DNA of 54,347 nt from Mucilaginibacter polytrichastri (GTDB lineage Bacteria > Bacteroidota > Bacteroidia > Sphingobacteriales > Sphingobacteriaceae), in NCBI RefSeq assembly GCF_001911425.1, contig NZ_MPPL01000001.1, forward strand, positions 5,537,079-5,591,425. Reading direction: 5' to 3'. Shown here one piece after another: positions 17,136-24,192 of this stretch (position 1 is the first letter of the stretch; each line of letters begins with the position of its first letter). A program made the position numbers and the translations under genes. The notes under the pieces were generated by a model that did no database searches, was not told the origin of the DNA, and saw only the letters and a list, made by a program, of their open reading frames with translations.

Positions 17136-17651
17136 ATGGAAATTCAGGAAAATTTTGTGAATAAGGTTGCCCAAAGCGGATTAGTAACACTTGACCCCGC
17201 TGATTTTTATCCGGCAGGCGAACGTGTGATCTATGATATAGCCGGTAATCTCTTCCAGGGATTGATATTACGGGAAAAGGATTTTCGTGAGTTTGTAAAA
17301 GGGCACGACTGGACACAATACCAGGACAAGATTGTAGGTATAACGTGCAGTGCCGATGCCATTGTACCGGCCTGGGCATTTATGCTGCTGGCCAACCGCA
17401 TTGCACCTTATGCCAAAGAGGTTGTGTTTGGTGATGCCGACACCGTAGAATCGAAACTATTTGAACGCCAGATAGAGAAAACAGACTTTGAACAATACCG
17501 CGACCAGCGTTTGGTAATAAAAGGTTGTGGCGATACACCGGTACCAGTGGCTGCTTATGTAGCTTTAACCAGCAAACTTACGCCATTGGCTAAAAGTTTG
17601 ATGTTTGGCGAGCCATGCTCTACCGTGCCTATTTATAAAAGAAAAGACTAA
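17136..17651 (+). CDS. DUF2480 family protein
   Basis: A 171-residue soluble protein whose sequence (LVTLDPADFYPAGERV, DWTQYQDKIVGITCSADA, VVIKGCGDTPVPVAAYV-like segment) fits DUF2480, a family nearly confined to Bacteroidota and of unknown function. It contains conserved-looking cysteines at CSADA and KGCGD. There is no signal peptide or membrane helix. A purine-rich AAGGAG lies only 2 bases before the ATG, closer than a normal ribosome-binding site. The next gene (DUF3108) follows after 9 bases, so they are co-transcribed. Confidence 0.85.
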   Translation: MEIQENFVNKVAQSGLVTLDPADFYPAGERVIYDIAGNLFQGLILREKDFREFVKGHDWTQYQDKIVGITCSADAIVPAWAFMLLANRIAPYAKEVVFGDADTVESKLFERQIEKTDFEQYRDQRLVIKGCGDTPVPVAAYVALTSKLTPLAKSLMFGEPCSTVPIYKRKD

Positions 17652-17660
17652 GTTTAATCA

Positions 17661-18449
17661 ATGAGGAAGGCTTTTTTCGTTTTTATACTATTATCGGGTT
17701 GTATATTACTGGCATTTAACGAGCCGGTTGCCATGCCCGATAAATTAGCAGATACGGCCTTTAAAGCTGGCGAGTTACTAAACTACCGGATGAAGTACGG
17801 CATTTTTACCGCTGCCGAGGCCCATCTGAAAATAGAAGAAAGCGACGTTAAATTTGACGGGAAGCCTGCCTACCACATTATAGCGGATGGAGCCACCGCT
17901 GGCAGCTTTGATGTTTTTTACAAGGTTCGTAACCGGTACGAATCATACATTGATAAAACTACCTTACTGCCGTACTTATATACCGAAAACAGGCACGAGG
18001 GCAGTTGGCATCATACCGATAAAGTGGCCTTTAACCATGGGGATGATAAAATAACGGCCAATAGCGGTACTTATCCTTTCAACGGTAAGGTTTTTGACTT
18101 TCCGTCGGCTTATTACTTTGCCCGCAATCTGGATGTGTCAAAACTAAAAATTGGCGAAACGTTTGATATGCGTTATTTTTTAGATAATGGCATCCAAACC
18201 CTGAGCATCACTTTTATAGGCCGCGAAAAAGTTAAGTGTGCTTTGGGTACTTTTAATTGTTTAAAGTTTAGCCCAACCATTATACCGGGGCACATCTTTC
18301 GTAAAAATAGTAAGTTGTACCTTTGGATAACCGACGATAATAACCGCATACCGGTAAAGGCACATGTAGAAGTGGTAGTTGGCAGCCTTACCATGGAATT
18401 GACCGATGCAAAGGGGCTTAAGTTTCCTTTAAATGCAGTAATGAAATAG
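17661..18449 (+). CDS. DUF3108 domain-containing exported protein
   Basis: A 262-residue protein with an N-terminal export signal (MRKAFFVFILLSGCILLAF). The LSGC at residues 11-14 could be a lipobox, but the hydrophobic stretch continues past it, so lipidation is uncertain. The mature part has the DUF3108 pattern: FKAGELLNYRMKYGIFTAAEA near 34-54, YKVRNRYESYIDKTTLLPYLYTE in the middle, and FRKNSKLYLWITDDNNRIPVKA near the end. The domain resembles the fold of periplasmic lipid-carrier-like proteins (LolA/DUF3108), so a periplasmic binding role is plausible but not shown. It is between DUF2480 and DUF3109, and the next start is 1 base after its stop. Confidence 0.84.
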   Translation: MRKAFFVFILLSGCILLAFNEPVAMPDKLADTAFKAGELLNYRMKYGIFTAAEAHLKIEESDVKFDGKPAYHIIADGATAGSFDVFYKVRNRYESYIDKTTLLPYLYTENRHEGSWHHTDKVAFNHGDDKITANSGTYPFNGKVFDFPSAYYFARNLDVSKLKIGETFDMRYFLDNGIQTLSITFIGREKVKCALGTFNCLKFSPTIIPGHIFRKNSKLYLWITDDNNRIPVKAHVEVVVGSLTMELTDAKGLKFPLNAVMK

Positions 18450-18450
18450 A

Positions 18451-19029
18451 ATGATAGAAGTTGGAAGTGTATTACTGCATGAGGATGTAGTAAGAGAAAA
18501 TTTTGTATGTAACCTAAGCAAGTGCAAAGGCGCGTGCTGTATTGAAGGCGACGCGGGCGCTCCGCTTAACCATGACGAGCTTGGCGTGCTGAAAGAGATA
18601 TATCCTAAGGTGAAACCCTATATGACCGCCAAGGGCATAAAAGCGGTAGAAGACCAGGGTACACACGTAACCGACTTTGAAGGTGACTACACCACACCTT
18701 GTGTAGATACCAATAAAGAATGCGCTTACGTTACCTGGGAAAATGGGATAACCAAATGTGCCATTGAAAAAGCTTATGAGCAAGGCGCCATTACCTGGCA
18801 GAAACCAATTTCGTGCCATTTATACCCCATCCGTATTACGGCATACCCGGAGTTTGATGTGCTTAACTACGACCGCTGGAGTATTTGCAGCCCGGCATGT
18901 TCATTTGGTGACGAGCTTAAGGTAAAAGTACATGAGTTTTTAAAAGGCCCGCTGATTCGTAAATACGGTGCAGAATGGTATGCCGAACTCGAAGATTTTA
19001 TGGATGGTGCAGATCTGTCACACTTGTAA
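18451..19029 (+). CDS. DUF3109 family cysteine-rich protein
   Basis: A 192-residue protein with many cysteines: Cys20, Cys25, Cys29 and Cys30 in CNLSKCKGACC, then further cysteines in CVDTNKECAY, TKCAIEK, SCHLYPI and ICSPACSF. The pattern relates it to the YkgJ-like CxxCxxCC proteins, which are suspected to bind a metal or iron-sulfur cluster. DUF3109 itself has no experimentally assigned role that I can cite. No signal or membrane helix is visible, so it is probably cytoplasmic. It starts 1 base after DUF3108, and a 97-residue unknown follows 2 bases after its stop. Confidence 0.86.
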   Translation: MIEVGSVLLHEDVVRENFVCNLSKCKGACCIEGDAGAPLNHDELGVLKEIYPKVKPYMTAKGIKAVEDQGTHVTDFEGDYTTPCVDTNKECAYVTWENGITKCAIEKAYEQGAITWQKPISCHLYPIRITAYPEFDVLNYDRWSICSPACSFGDELKVKVHEFLKGPLIRKYGAEWYAELEDFMDGADLSHL

Positions 19030-19031
19030 AA

Positions 19032-19325
19032 ATGAAAGCCCGGATTTTAACCACTATCCAAAAAATTGCATCAGGTAATCACGATTGCCTGGTTATAGAA
19101 GACCTGGACCAGACTGTTACCGTTAGTAATGATGAAGAGCCCGAAACGCTCCGGGATTTCATCCGCTCCGGCTTCGCAGATCTCGGCATCGAAATAGAAT
19201 TTAGCGGCAAAGGCATCAATGAGCGCGGCGTAGTAATAGATATCGACGAAGACCGTTTCGAAGCATTAAACTTTGATGTTAACACGCTAAGGTTTGGGCA
19301 AACGGTGGTGAAGGCTTTGCAGTAG
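19032..19325 (+). CDS. 97-residue hypothetical acidic protein
   Basis: I do not recognise a family. The frame is open further upstream, but the ATG at 19032, 2 bases after the DUF3109 stop, gives the natural operon start and the product MKARILTTIQKIASG. The protein is acidic and mixed alpha/beta by composition, with EDLDQTVTVSNDEEPETLRDFIRSGFADLG in three pieces and a final FGQTVVKALQ. No signal, helix bundle or cysteine motif is visible. It ends the DUF2480-DUF3108-DUF3109 run, and the repeat island begins 27 bases later. Confidence 0.7.
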   Translation: MKARILTTIQKIASGNHDCLVIEDLDQTVTVSNDEEPETLRDFIRSGFADLGIEIEFSGKGINERGVVIDIDEDRFEALNFDVNTLRFGQTVVKALQ

Positions 19326-19352
19326 AGAGTCGAGAATTGAGAGCCTCAGGTT

Positions 19353-19443
19353 GTCATTCAGAGCGGCAGCGGAGAATCTTCTTCGTACTGTATGTTATAA
19401 ACTATTTCTATCGAGAAAGATTCTTCATTACATTCAGAATGAT
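19353..19443 (-). repeat. hairpin repeat, copy B (inverse orientation)
   Basis: About 91 bases with terminal complementary arms: GTCATTCAGAGCG at the left and ATTCAGAATGAT at the right. Its left arm matches the reverse complement of the right arm of copies C and D, and vice versa, so it lies in the opposite orientation. It ends 10 bases from the stop of the GIY-YIG gene. Confidence 0.85.
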
Positions 19444-19452
19444 AAGAATTAA

Positions 19453-19770
19453 TTATCTCACAGGCGGCCAATCCATAATTTCCGTATTTAAGAACCTCCA
19501 ACTTGGGTTTTCAAGTTCAATTAGCTTATTCTTTTTATTGCGAATCCAGCCTTTTATCTCTTTCTCTCTTTGAATTGCATGGTCGATATATTGATGTCTT
19601 TCGAACCATACTAAATAATAACACTTGTATTTACTTGTAAAACTGTTGGGCTGATCCAGCCCGAAGTAATGCTCGAATAACCTTCTATCAAGATCATTTG
19701 TTACGCCTGTATATAATACTCTTTTATTATAGCTCGTGAGGATATATGTGAAGAAGTTGTAATTAGGCAT
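19453..19770 (-). CDS. single-domain GIY-YIG endonuclease (UPF0213/YhbQ-like group)
   Basis: A 105-residue stand-alone GIY-YIG domain. The motif appears as FTYIL (7-11) and LYTGVT (19-24), with the catalytic-type arginine in DLDRR (Arg29 or Arg30), His34, and the metal-binding glutamate in IQREKEIKGW (Glu69). GIY-YIG enzymes cut DNA by a one-metal mechanism. Single-domain members without a DNA-binding domain are numerous in Bacteroidota and their role is unresolved; homing, repair and repeat-linked spread have all been proposed for the superfamily. All key residues are intact, so the protein should be active. It is enclosed by inverted hairpin repeats on both sides, with no neighbour in an operon. 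Confidence 0.9.
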   Translation of the reverse strand: MPNYNFFTYILTSYNKRVLYTGVTNDLDRRLFEHYFGLDQPNSFTSKYKCYYLVWFERHQYIDHAIQREKEIKGWIRNKKNKLIELENPSWRFLNTEIMDWPPVR

Positions 19771-19795
19771 ATCCTAAGTTAAAAAAACTCCACTT

Positions 19796-19883
19796 GTCAT
19801 TCTGAATGTAATGAAGAATCTTCTATAATTTGTAAAGCAGCTTTACAGATCGAAGAAGATTTTTCGCTGGCGCTCTGAATGAC
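19796..19883 (+). repeat. hairpin repeat, copy C
   Basis: 88 bases from GTCATTCTGAATG to CTCTGAATGAC. The outer arms pair (GTCATTC/GAATGAC), and inner blocks GAAGAATCTTCT and its slightly decayed complement also pair. The centre holds a small stem, GTAAAG...CTTTAC. It begins 25 bases upstream of the GIY-YIG start codon. Confidence 0.88.
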
Positions 19884-19918
19884 AAAGGCGTTATTGATTA
19901 AAGTAAATTATAAAGTTT

Positions 19919-20006
19919 GTCATTCTGAATGTAATGAAGAATCTTCTATACTTTGCAAAGTAACCTTACAAATCGCAGAAGATTCTTCGCTGGCGCTCTG
20001 AATGAC
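19919..20006 (+). repeat. hairpin repeat, copy D
   Basis: 88 bases, same orientation and length as copy C with only a handful of differences, mostly in the central loop. Here the inner right arm is intact (AGAAGATTCTTC). The two copies are 35 bases apart. The dxs stop is 58 bases further on. Confidence 0.88.
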
Positions 20007-20064
20007 AAAAAAATGGCACCCGCAAATCGAGTACCATGAGAATATCTATTTTCCTGACTCTCTT

Positions 20065-21993
20065 TTACGATGCAATAATATGCGCGCCTTGTCTAGCCCC
20101 CAGATCTTTTACCCTTTGGGCAATTGTTGCGGCATCGTAACCACACTCGGCCCAAAGCTCGGGTTGTTCGCCGTGCTCAATGTATTTATCGGGGATACCT
20201 AAACGTACTACCTGTGCATTGTAATTGTTATCGGCCATAAACTCTAATATGGCGCTTCCCATGCCGCCTTCAAGGCAGCCATCTTCAACCGTGATTACTT
20301 TGCTGTACTTGGTAAATACTTCGTGCAACAGGGCTTCGTCAAGCGGTTTAACAAAGCGCATATCATAATGGGCAGGGTAGTAGCTGTCGGTATTAAGGGC
20401 AGCGATAGCTTTTGCGGCTTCGTTACCTATAGCACCAATGGTTAAGATGGCAACTTCTTCGCCATCACAAATTTTGCGGCCTTTACCTACTGGTATTTCT
20501 TTAAACGGACGTTTCCAATCTACCATTACACCATTACCACGCGGGTAACGGATCACAAAGGGGCCTTTGTCTTCCAGTTGGGCCGTGTACATCAGGTTAC
20601 GCAATTCTTCCTCGTTCATCGGGGCCGATACCGTCATGTTCGGGATGCAGCGCATGTAAGCCAGGTCATAAGCGCCATGATGGGTTGGGCCATCGGCACC
20701 GGCAAGGCCGGCACGGTCTAAACATAAAACAACGTTTAGTTTCTGGATAGCCACATCATGGATCACTTGGTCGTAAGCACGCTGCATAAAACTGGAGTAG
20801 ATGTTACAGAAAGGCACCAGCCCTTGTGTAGCTAAACCTGCGCTAAAAGTAACGGCATGCTGTTCGGCAATACCTACGTCAAACGCACGGTTAGGCATGG
20901 CCTTCATCATTAAATTTAATGATGAGCCAGATGGCATGGCGGGTGTAATACCCATAATTTTGCTGTTTTGTTCGGCAAGCTCAATAATGGTATGGCCAAA
21001 TACATCCTGATATTTTGGAGGTTGTGGCTTTTCGTACTGTGTTTTCTTGATCTCGCCGGTAATTTTATCAAATAAACCAGGGGCGTGCCACTTGGTCTGG
21101 TCTTTTTCGGCAAGTGCGTAGCCTTTACCCTTTATGGTAACACAATGCAAAATTTTAGGCCCGGGAATCTGCGTCAGATCGCGGATCACTTTTACCAGGT
21201 GTTTTACATCGTGGCCATCGGTAGGGCCAAAGTATCTGAATTGAAGTGCCTCGAAGAAGTTGCTCTGTTTAAGCAAGGTTCCTTTGATGCTTTTCTCTAG
21301 TTTTTTGGCTATTTTAAAGGCATCGGGCCCAACTTGCGATAGTTTGCCTAATACAAATGCGATATCATCTCTAAAGCGGTTATAGGGCTTAGACGTGGTG
21401 ATGTCAGTCAGGTATTCTTTTAGTGCGCCAACGTTAGGGTCAATTGACATACAGTTGTCGTTCAGGATCACTAAAATATTGGTGTTCTCGATGCCTGCAT
21501 GGTTCAGCGCTTCAAAAGCCATACCGGCTGTCATAGCACCATCGCCAATAACGGCAACGTGCTGGCGGTCGTTCTCGCCCTTATAATGCGAGGCAACGGC
21601 CATACCTAATGCAGCCGAAATAGAAGTAGATGAGTGGCCTACGCCAAAAGTATCGTACTCGCTTTCAGTACGTTTAGGGAAACCGCTTAAGCCACCGTAA
21701 ACACGGTTGGTGTGGAAGTTATCCCTGCGGCCTGTAAGTATTTTGTGGCCATAAGCTTGGTGGCCTACGTCCCAAACCAGTTGGTCGTATGGTGTATTTA
21801 AAACATAGTGTAAGGCAACGGTAAGTTCTACCACACCTAAGCTGGCGGCAAAATGGCCACCGTTTACCGACACCTCGTCAACAATATATTGACGCAGCTG
21901 CTGGCACACCTGCTCTAGTTCATCTTCGCTAAATTGCTTTAAATCAGATGGTGAGTTAATTTTCTGTAGTAAGTCGCCTGCGGGTACTTGCAT
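20065..21993 (-). CDS. dxs: 1-deoxy-D-xylulose-5-phosphate synthase
   Basis: DXS condenses pyruvate and glyceraldehyde-3-phosphate using thiamine diphosphate, the entry step of the MEP isoprenoid pathway. From the chosen ATG the protein has 642 residues. It has GGHFAASLG with the catalytic-type His47, the thiamine motif GDGAMTAG (150-157) ending at NDN (178-180), the transketolase-like middle domain with IAEQHAVTFSAGLA, and a C-terminal domain with TVEDGCLEGGMGSAI. The frame extends 28 codons further upstream, but that part is not conserved and a near-consensus -7 box (TTACTTTG, 22020-22027) lies inside it, so the inner start (MQVPAGDLLQKI) is preferred. Divergent from scpA. Confidence 0.96.
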   Translation of the reverse strand: MQVPAGDLLQKINSPSDLKQFSEDELEQVCQQLRQYIVDEVSVNGGHFAASLGVVELTVALHYVLNTPYDQLVWDVGHQAYGHKILTGRRDNFHTNRVYGGLSGFPKRTESEYDTFGVGHSSTSISAALGMAVASHYKGENDRQHVAVIGDGAMTAGMAFEALNHAGIENTNILVILNDNCMSIDPNVGALKEYLTDITTSKPYNRFRDDIAFVLGKLSQVGPDAFKIAKKLEKSIKGTLLKQSNFFEALQFRYFGPTDGHDVKHLVKVIRDLTQIPGPKILHCVTIKGKGYALAEKDQTKWHAPGLFDKITGEIKKTQYEKPQPPKYQDVFGHTIIELAEQNSKIMGITPAMPSGSSLNLMMKAMPNRAFDVGIAEQHAVTFSAGLATQGLVPFCNIYSSFMQRAYDQVIHDVAIQKLNVVLCLDRAGLAGADGPTHHGAYDLAYMRCIPNMTVSAPMNEEELRNLMYTAQLEDKGPFVIRYPRGNGVMVDWKRPFKEIPVGKGRKICDGEEVAILTIGAIGNEAAKAIAALNTDSYYPAHYDMRFVKPLDEALLHEVFTKYSKVITVEDGCLEGGMGSAILEFMADNNYNAQVVRLGIPDKYIEHGEQPELWAECGYDAATIAQRVKDLGARQGAHIIAS

Positions 21994-22111
21994 TAAATCC
22001 TTTACGCTTTTGTAACTTACAAAGTAAGCTAAATATTTCCTAAAATAACTGACAATGAAGGTTAAAAAATGTTTCATGCAATCTGTGTTCGACTTTTAAA
22101 TCTGAATAGCT

Positions 22112-22119
22112 TATTTTTG
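22112..22119 (+). promoter_or_regulatory. scpA promoter -7 box close to the start codon
   Basis: TATTTTTG, exact consensus, ending 8 bases before the scpA ATG at 22128. Confidence 0.5.
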
Positions 22120-22127
22120 AGCGCTTT

Positions 22128-22883
22128 ATGTCCGAAGATCATTTCGAAATAAAATTACCCCAGTTTGAAGGACCGTTTGACCTGTTACTGTTTTTTATCG
22201 AGCGCGATGAACTGGAGATTCGTGACATACCCATAGCACGCATTACAGACGACTTTTTGAGCTACCTACAGCAAATGACCAGCCTTAATATGGAAGTGGC
22301 CAGCGAATTTATCTTCGTAGCGGCAACGCTGATGCGTATCAAAGCCAAAATGCTGCTGCCGCGTTACGATGCCGAAGGGGGCAACGAGGTAGATCCTAAG
22401 GAAGATCTCATACAAAAACTAATAGAATATAAAAGATTCAAGCTAATATGTGAAGAACTGCGCCCCCTGGAAGAAGTAAGACTGATGCAGGAAAAACGGG
22501 GCAATATTTTGCATGATTTGCAGCAGGTAGAAGAAGTGCCCCTGCCCGGCGAAGAGTTAAGCGCTATAACATTATACAAACTGATGCTGGTGCATGACAG
22601 GTTATCAAAACGCTGGCTTACCCGCACCGAGCCGGTTAAACATACGGTAGTACAATATCCATACACAATAGAAAAACAAAAACAGGCCCTGACCGAATTA
22701 CTGGCTATTAACAAAAGGCTGGAGTTTGCAACCATTTCCAAAATCTCAGAAAACAAAGTTCAATTTGTTTATAATTTCTTAGCTTTATTGGAAATGCTGC
22801 AGCAGCAATTGGTTCAAATTCAGGTAGGTACGGGCTATAACAATTTTTGGGTTTCGGCCGCAGATCAAGCTGAGCTCAACTAA
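22128..22883 (+). CDS. scpA: segregation and condensation protein A
   Basis: ScpA is the kleisin subunit that closes the Smc ring with ScpB in chromosome compaction and segregation. The 251-residue protein begins with the kleisin signature (FEIKLPQFEGPFDLLLFFIER, split here by position 5-25), then DDFLSYLQQMTSLNMEVASEFIFVAATLMRIKAKMLLP, the conserved N-terminal segment that binds the Smc neck. A charged linker and a C-terminal winged-helix-like part follow (KRLEFATISKISENKVQFV...LLEMLQQQ). scpB and smc are not in the window. It is followed after 23 bases by glyA. Confidence 0.92.
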   Translation: MSEDHFEIKLPQFEGPFDLLLFFIERDELEIRDIPIARITDDFLSYLQQMTSLNMEVASEFIFVAATLMRIKAKMLLPRYDAEGGNEVDPKEDLIQKLIEYKRFKLICEELRPLEEVRLMQEKRGNILHDLQQVEEVPLPGEELSAITLYKLMLVHDRLSKRWLTRTEPVKHTVVQYPYTIEKQKQALTELLAINKRLEFATISKISENKVQFVYNFLALLEMLQQQLVQIQVGTGYNNFWVSAADQAELN

Positions 22884-22906
22884 TAAGAACGCTGTTATTT
22901 AATTTT

Positions 22907-24178
22907 ATGAAAAGAGACAAATTAATCTTTAACCTGCTTGACGAAGAGCAGGAACGTCAAGAAAAAGGTTTGGAGCTTATTGCTTCAGAAAACTTTGTTA
23001 GCAAGCAGGTAATGGAAGCGGCAGGTTCTGTTGCAACCAACAAATATGCCGAGGGCTTGCCGGGCAAACGCTATTATGGCGGTTGCGAAGTGGTTGATGA
23101 AATTGAAACCATTGCTATTGAACGCGCAAAGCAGCTTTTTAACGCGGTTTGGGCTAATGTGCAGCCACACTCTGGCGCACAGGCAAATGCAGCAGTTATG
23201 CTGGCTTGCTTAAACCCCGGCGATAAAATTTTAGGGTTCGACCTGTCGCACGGTGGTCACTTAACGCATGGTTCGCCGGTTAATTTTTCTGGCAAATTAT
23301 ATGAACCGCATTTTTATGGTGTTAAGCACGATACCGGTTACATAGATTACGAACAACTAAGAGCTGTAGCTTTAGAGCAACGCCCTAAAATGATTATCTG
23401 CGGTGCATCTGCATACTCGCGCGATTGGGATTATGCTTTTATTCGCCAGGTTGCAGATGAGGTTGGTGCTTTGGTACTGGCAGATATTTCGCACCCGGCT
23501 GGTTTAATTGCACGCGGTTTATTAACAGACCCGCTGCCGCATTGCCATATTGTTACTACCACCACCCACAAAACCCTGCGCGGCCCACGTGGCGGTATGA
23601 TTATGATGGGTAACGACTTTGAAAACCCATGGGGACTAAAAACACCTAAAGGCGAAGTGAAAATGATGTCGCAACTTTTAGATGCAGCCGTTTTTCCGGG
23701 TACTCAGGGTGGCCCGTTAGAGCATATTATTGCTGCAAAAGCGATTGCCTTTGGCGAAGCATTGAGCGATAACTATATGAAATACATATTGCAGGTTAAA
23801 AAGAATGGTGCAGCTATGGCCGAGGCATTTATCAAGCTGGGCTATAACATCGTATCCGGCGGTACCGATAACCACCTGGTATTGATAGACCTGCGCAATA
23901 AAAACATTACAGGCAAAGCTGCTGAGAATGCTTTGGGCGAGGCAGACATCACCGTAAATAAAAACATGGTGCCTTATGATGATAAATCGCCGTTTGTAAC
24001 ATCCGGTATACGTGTAGGTACTGCAGCAATTACCACCAGGGGCTTCAAAGAAAAGCATATGGAAGAAATTGTAGGCCTGATAGACGCTGTTATTACTAAC
24101 CACGACAAGGAACATTTCATTAAAAAAATTCGTAAAAGTGTTCACCTGCTTACTGAGAAATTTCCGCTGTACAAATAA
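22907..24178 (+). CDS. glyA: serine hydroxymethyltransferase
   Basis: GlyA interconverts serine and glycine, moving a one-carbon unit to tetrahydrofolate and feeding purine, thymidylate and methionine synthesis. The 423-residue PLP enzyme has ELIASENFVS near 23-32, the substrate loop YAEGLPGKRYYGG (47-59), DISHPAGLIA (193-202) and the PLP lysine Lys222 in TTTTHKTLRGPRGG. All residues expected for the active site are present. It ends 14 bases before the hybrid kinase start; scpA is upstream on the same strand. Confidence 0.97.
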   Translation: MKRDKLIFNLLDEEQERQEKGLELIASENFVSKQVMEAAGSVATNKYAEGLPGKRYYGGCEVVDEIETIAIERAKQLFNAVWANVQPHSGAQANAAVMLACLNPGDKILGFDLSHGGHLTHGSPVNFSGKLYEPHFYGVKHDTGYIDYEQLRAVALEQRPKMIICGASAYSRDWDYAFIRQVADEVGALVLADISHPAGLIARGLLTDPLPHCHIVTTTTHKTLRGPRGGMIMMGNDFENPWGLKTPKGEVKMMSQLLDAAVFPGTQGGPLEHIIAAKAIAFGEALSDNYMKYILQVKKNGAAMAEAFIKLGYNIVSGGTDNHLVLIDLRNKNITGKAAENALGEADITVNKNMVPYDDKSPFVTSGIRVGTAAITTRGFKEKHMEEIVGLIDAVITNHDKEHFIKKIRKSVHLLTEKFPLYK

Positions 24179-24192
24179 GTTAAGAAAATGAA

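Larger units (their letters stand above)
19353..19883. mobile_element. putative GIY-YIG/hairpin-repeat unit
   Basis: A 531-base unit: repeat copy B, the GIY-YIG gene, repeat copy C. The two flanking repeats are inverted relative to each other, and the gene fills the space almost completely (9 and 25 bases of free sequence). A further copy, D, lies 35 bases beyond. No clear target-site duplication is visible. The layout recalls REP-associated transposase loci, but with a nuclease instead of a Y1 transposase; mobility is an inference. Confidence 0.45.

Noticed and set aside
19337..19573. A plus-strand frame across repeat B and the GIY-YIG gene
   Set aside because: It is made of repeat sequence and the antisense of the nuclease gene.
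19353..19883. A classical insertion sequence
   Set aside because: No transposase gene and no visible target-site duplication; only a GIY-YIG unit with inverted repeats is seen.
19796..20006. Two evenly spaced repeats that could look like a CRISPR fragment
   Set aside because: Only two copies of 88 bases with a 35-base gap, each a long hairpin; a third copy is inverted and no cas genes are present.
20002..20202. A plus-strand frame starting in repeat D
   Set aside because: It reads from the repeat into the antisense of the dxs 3' end.
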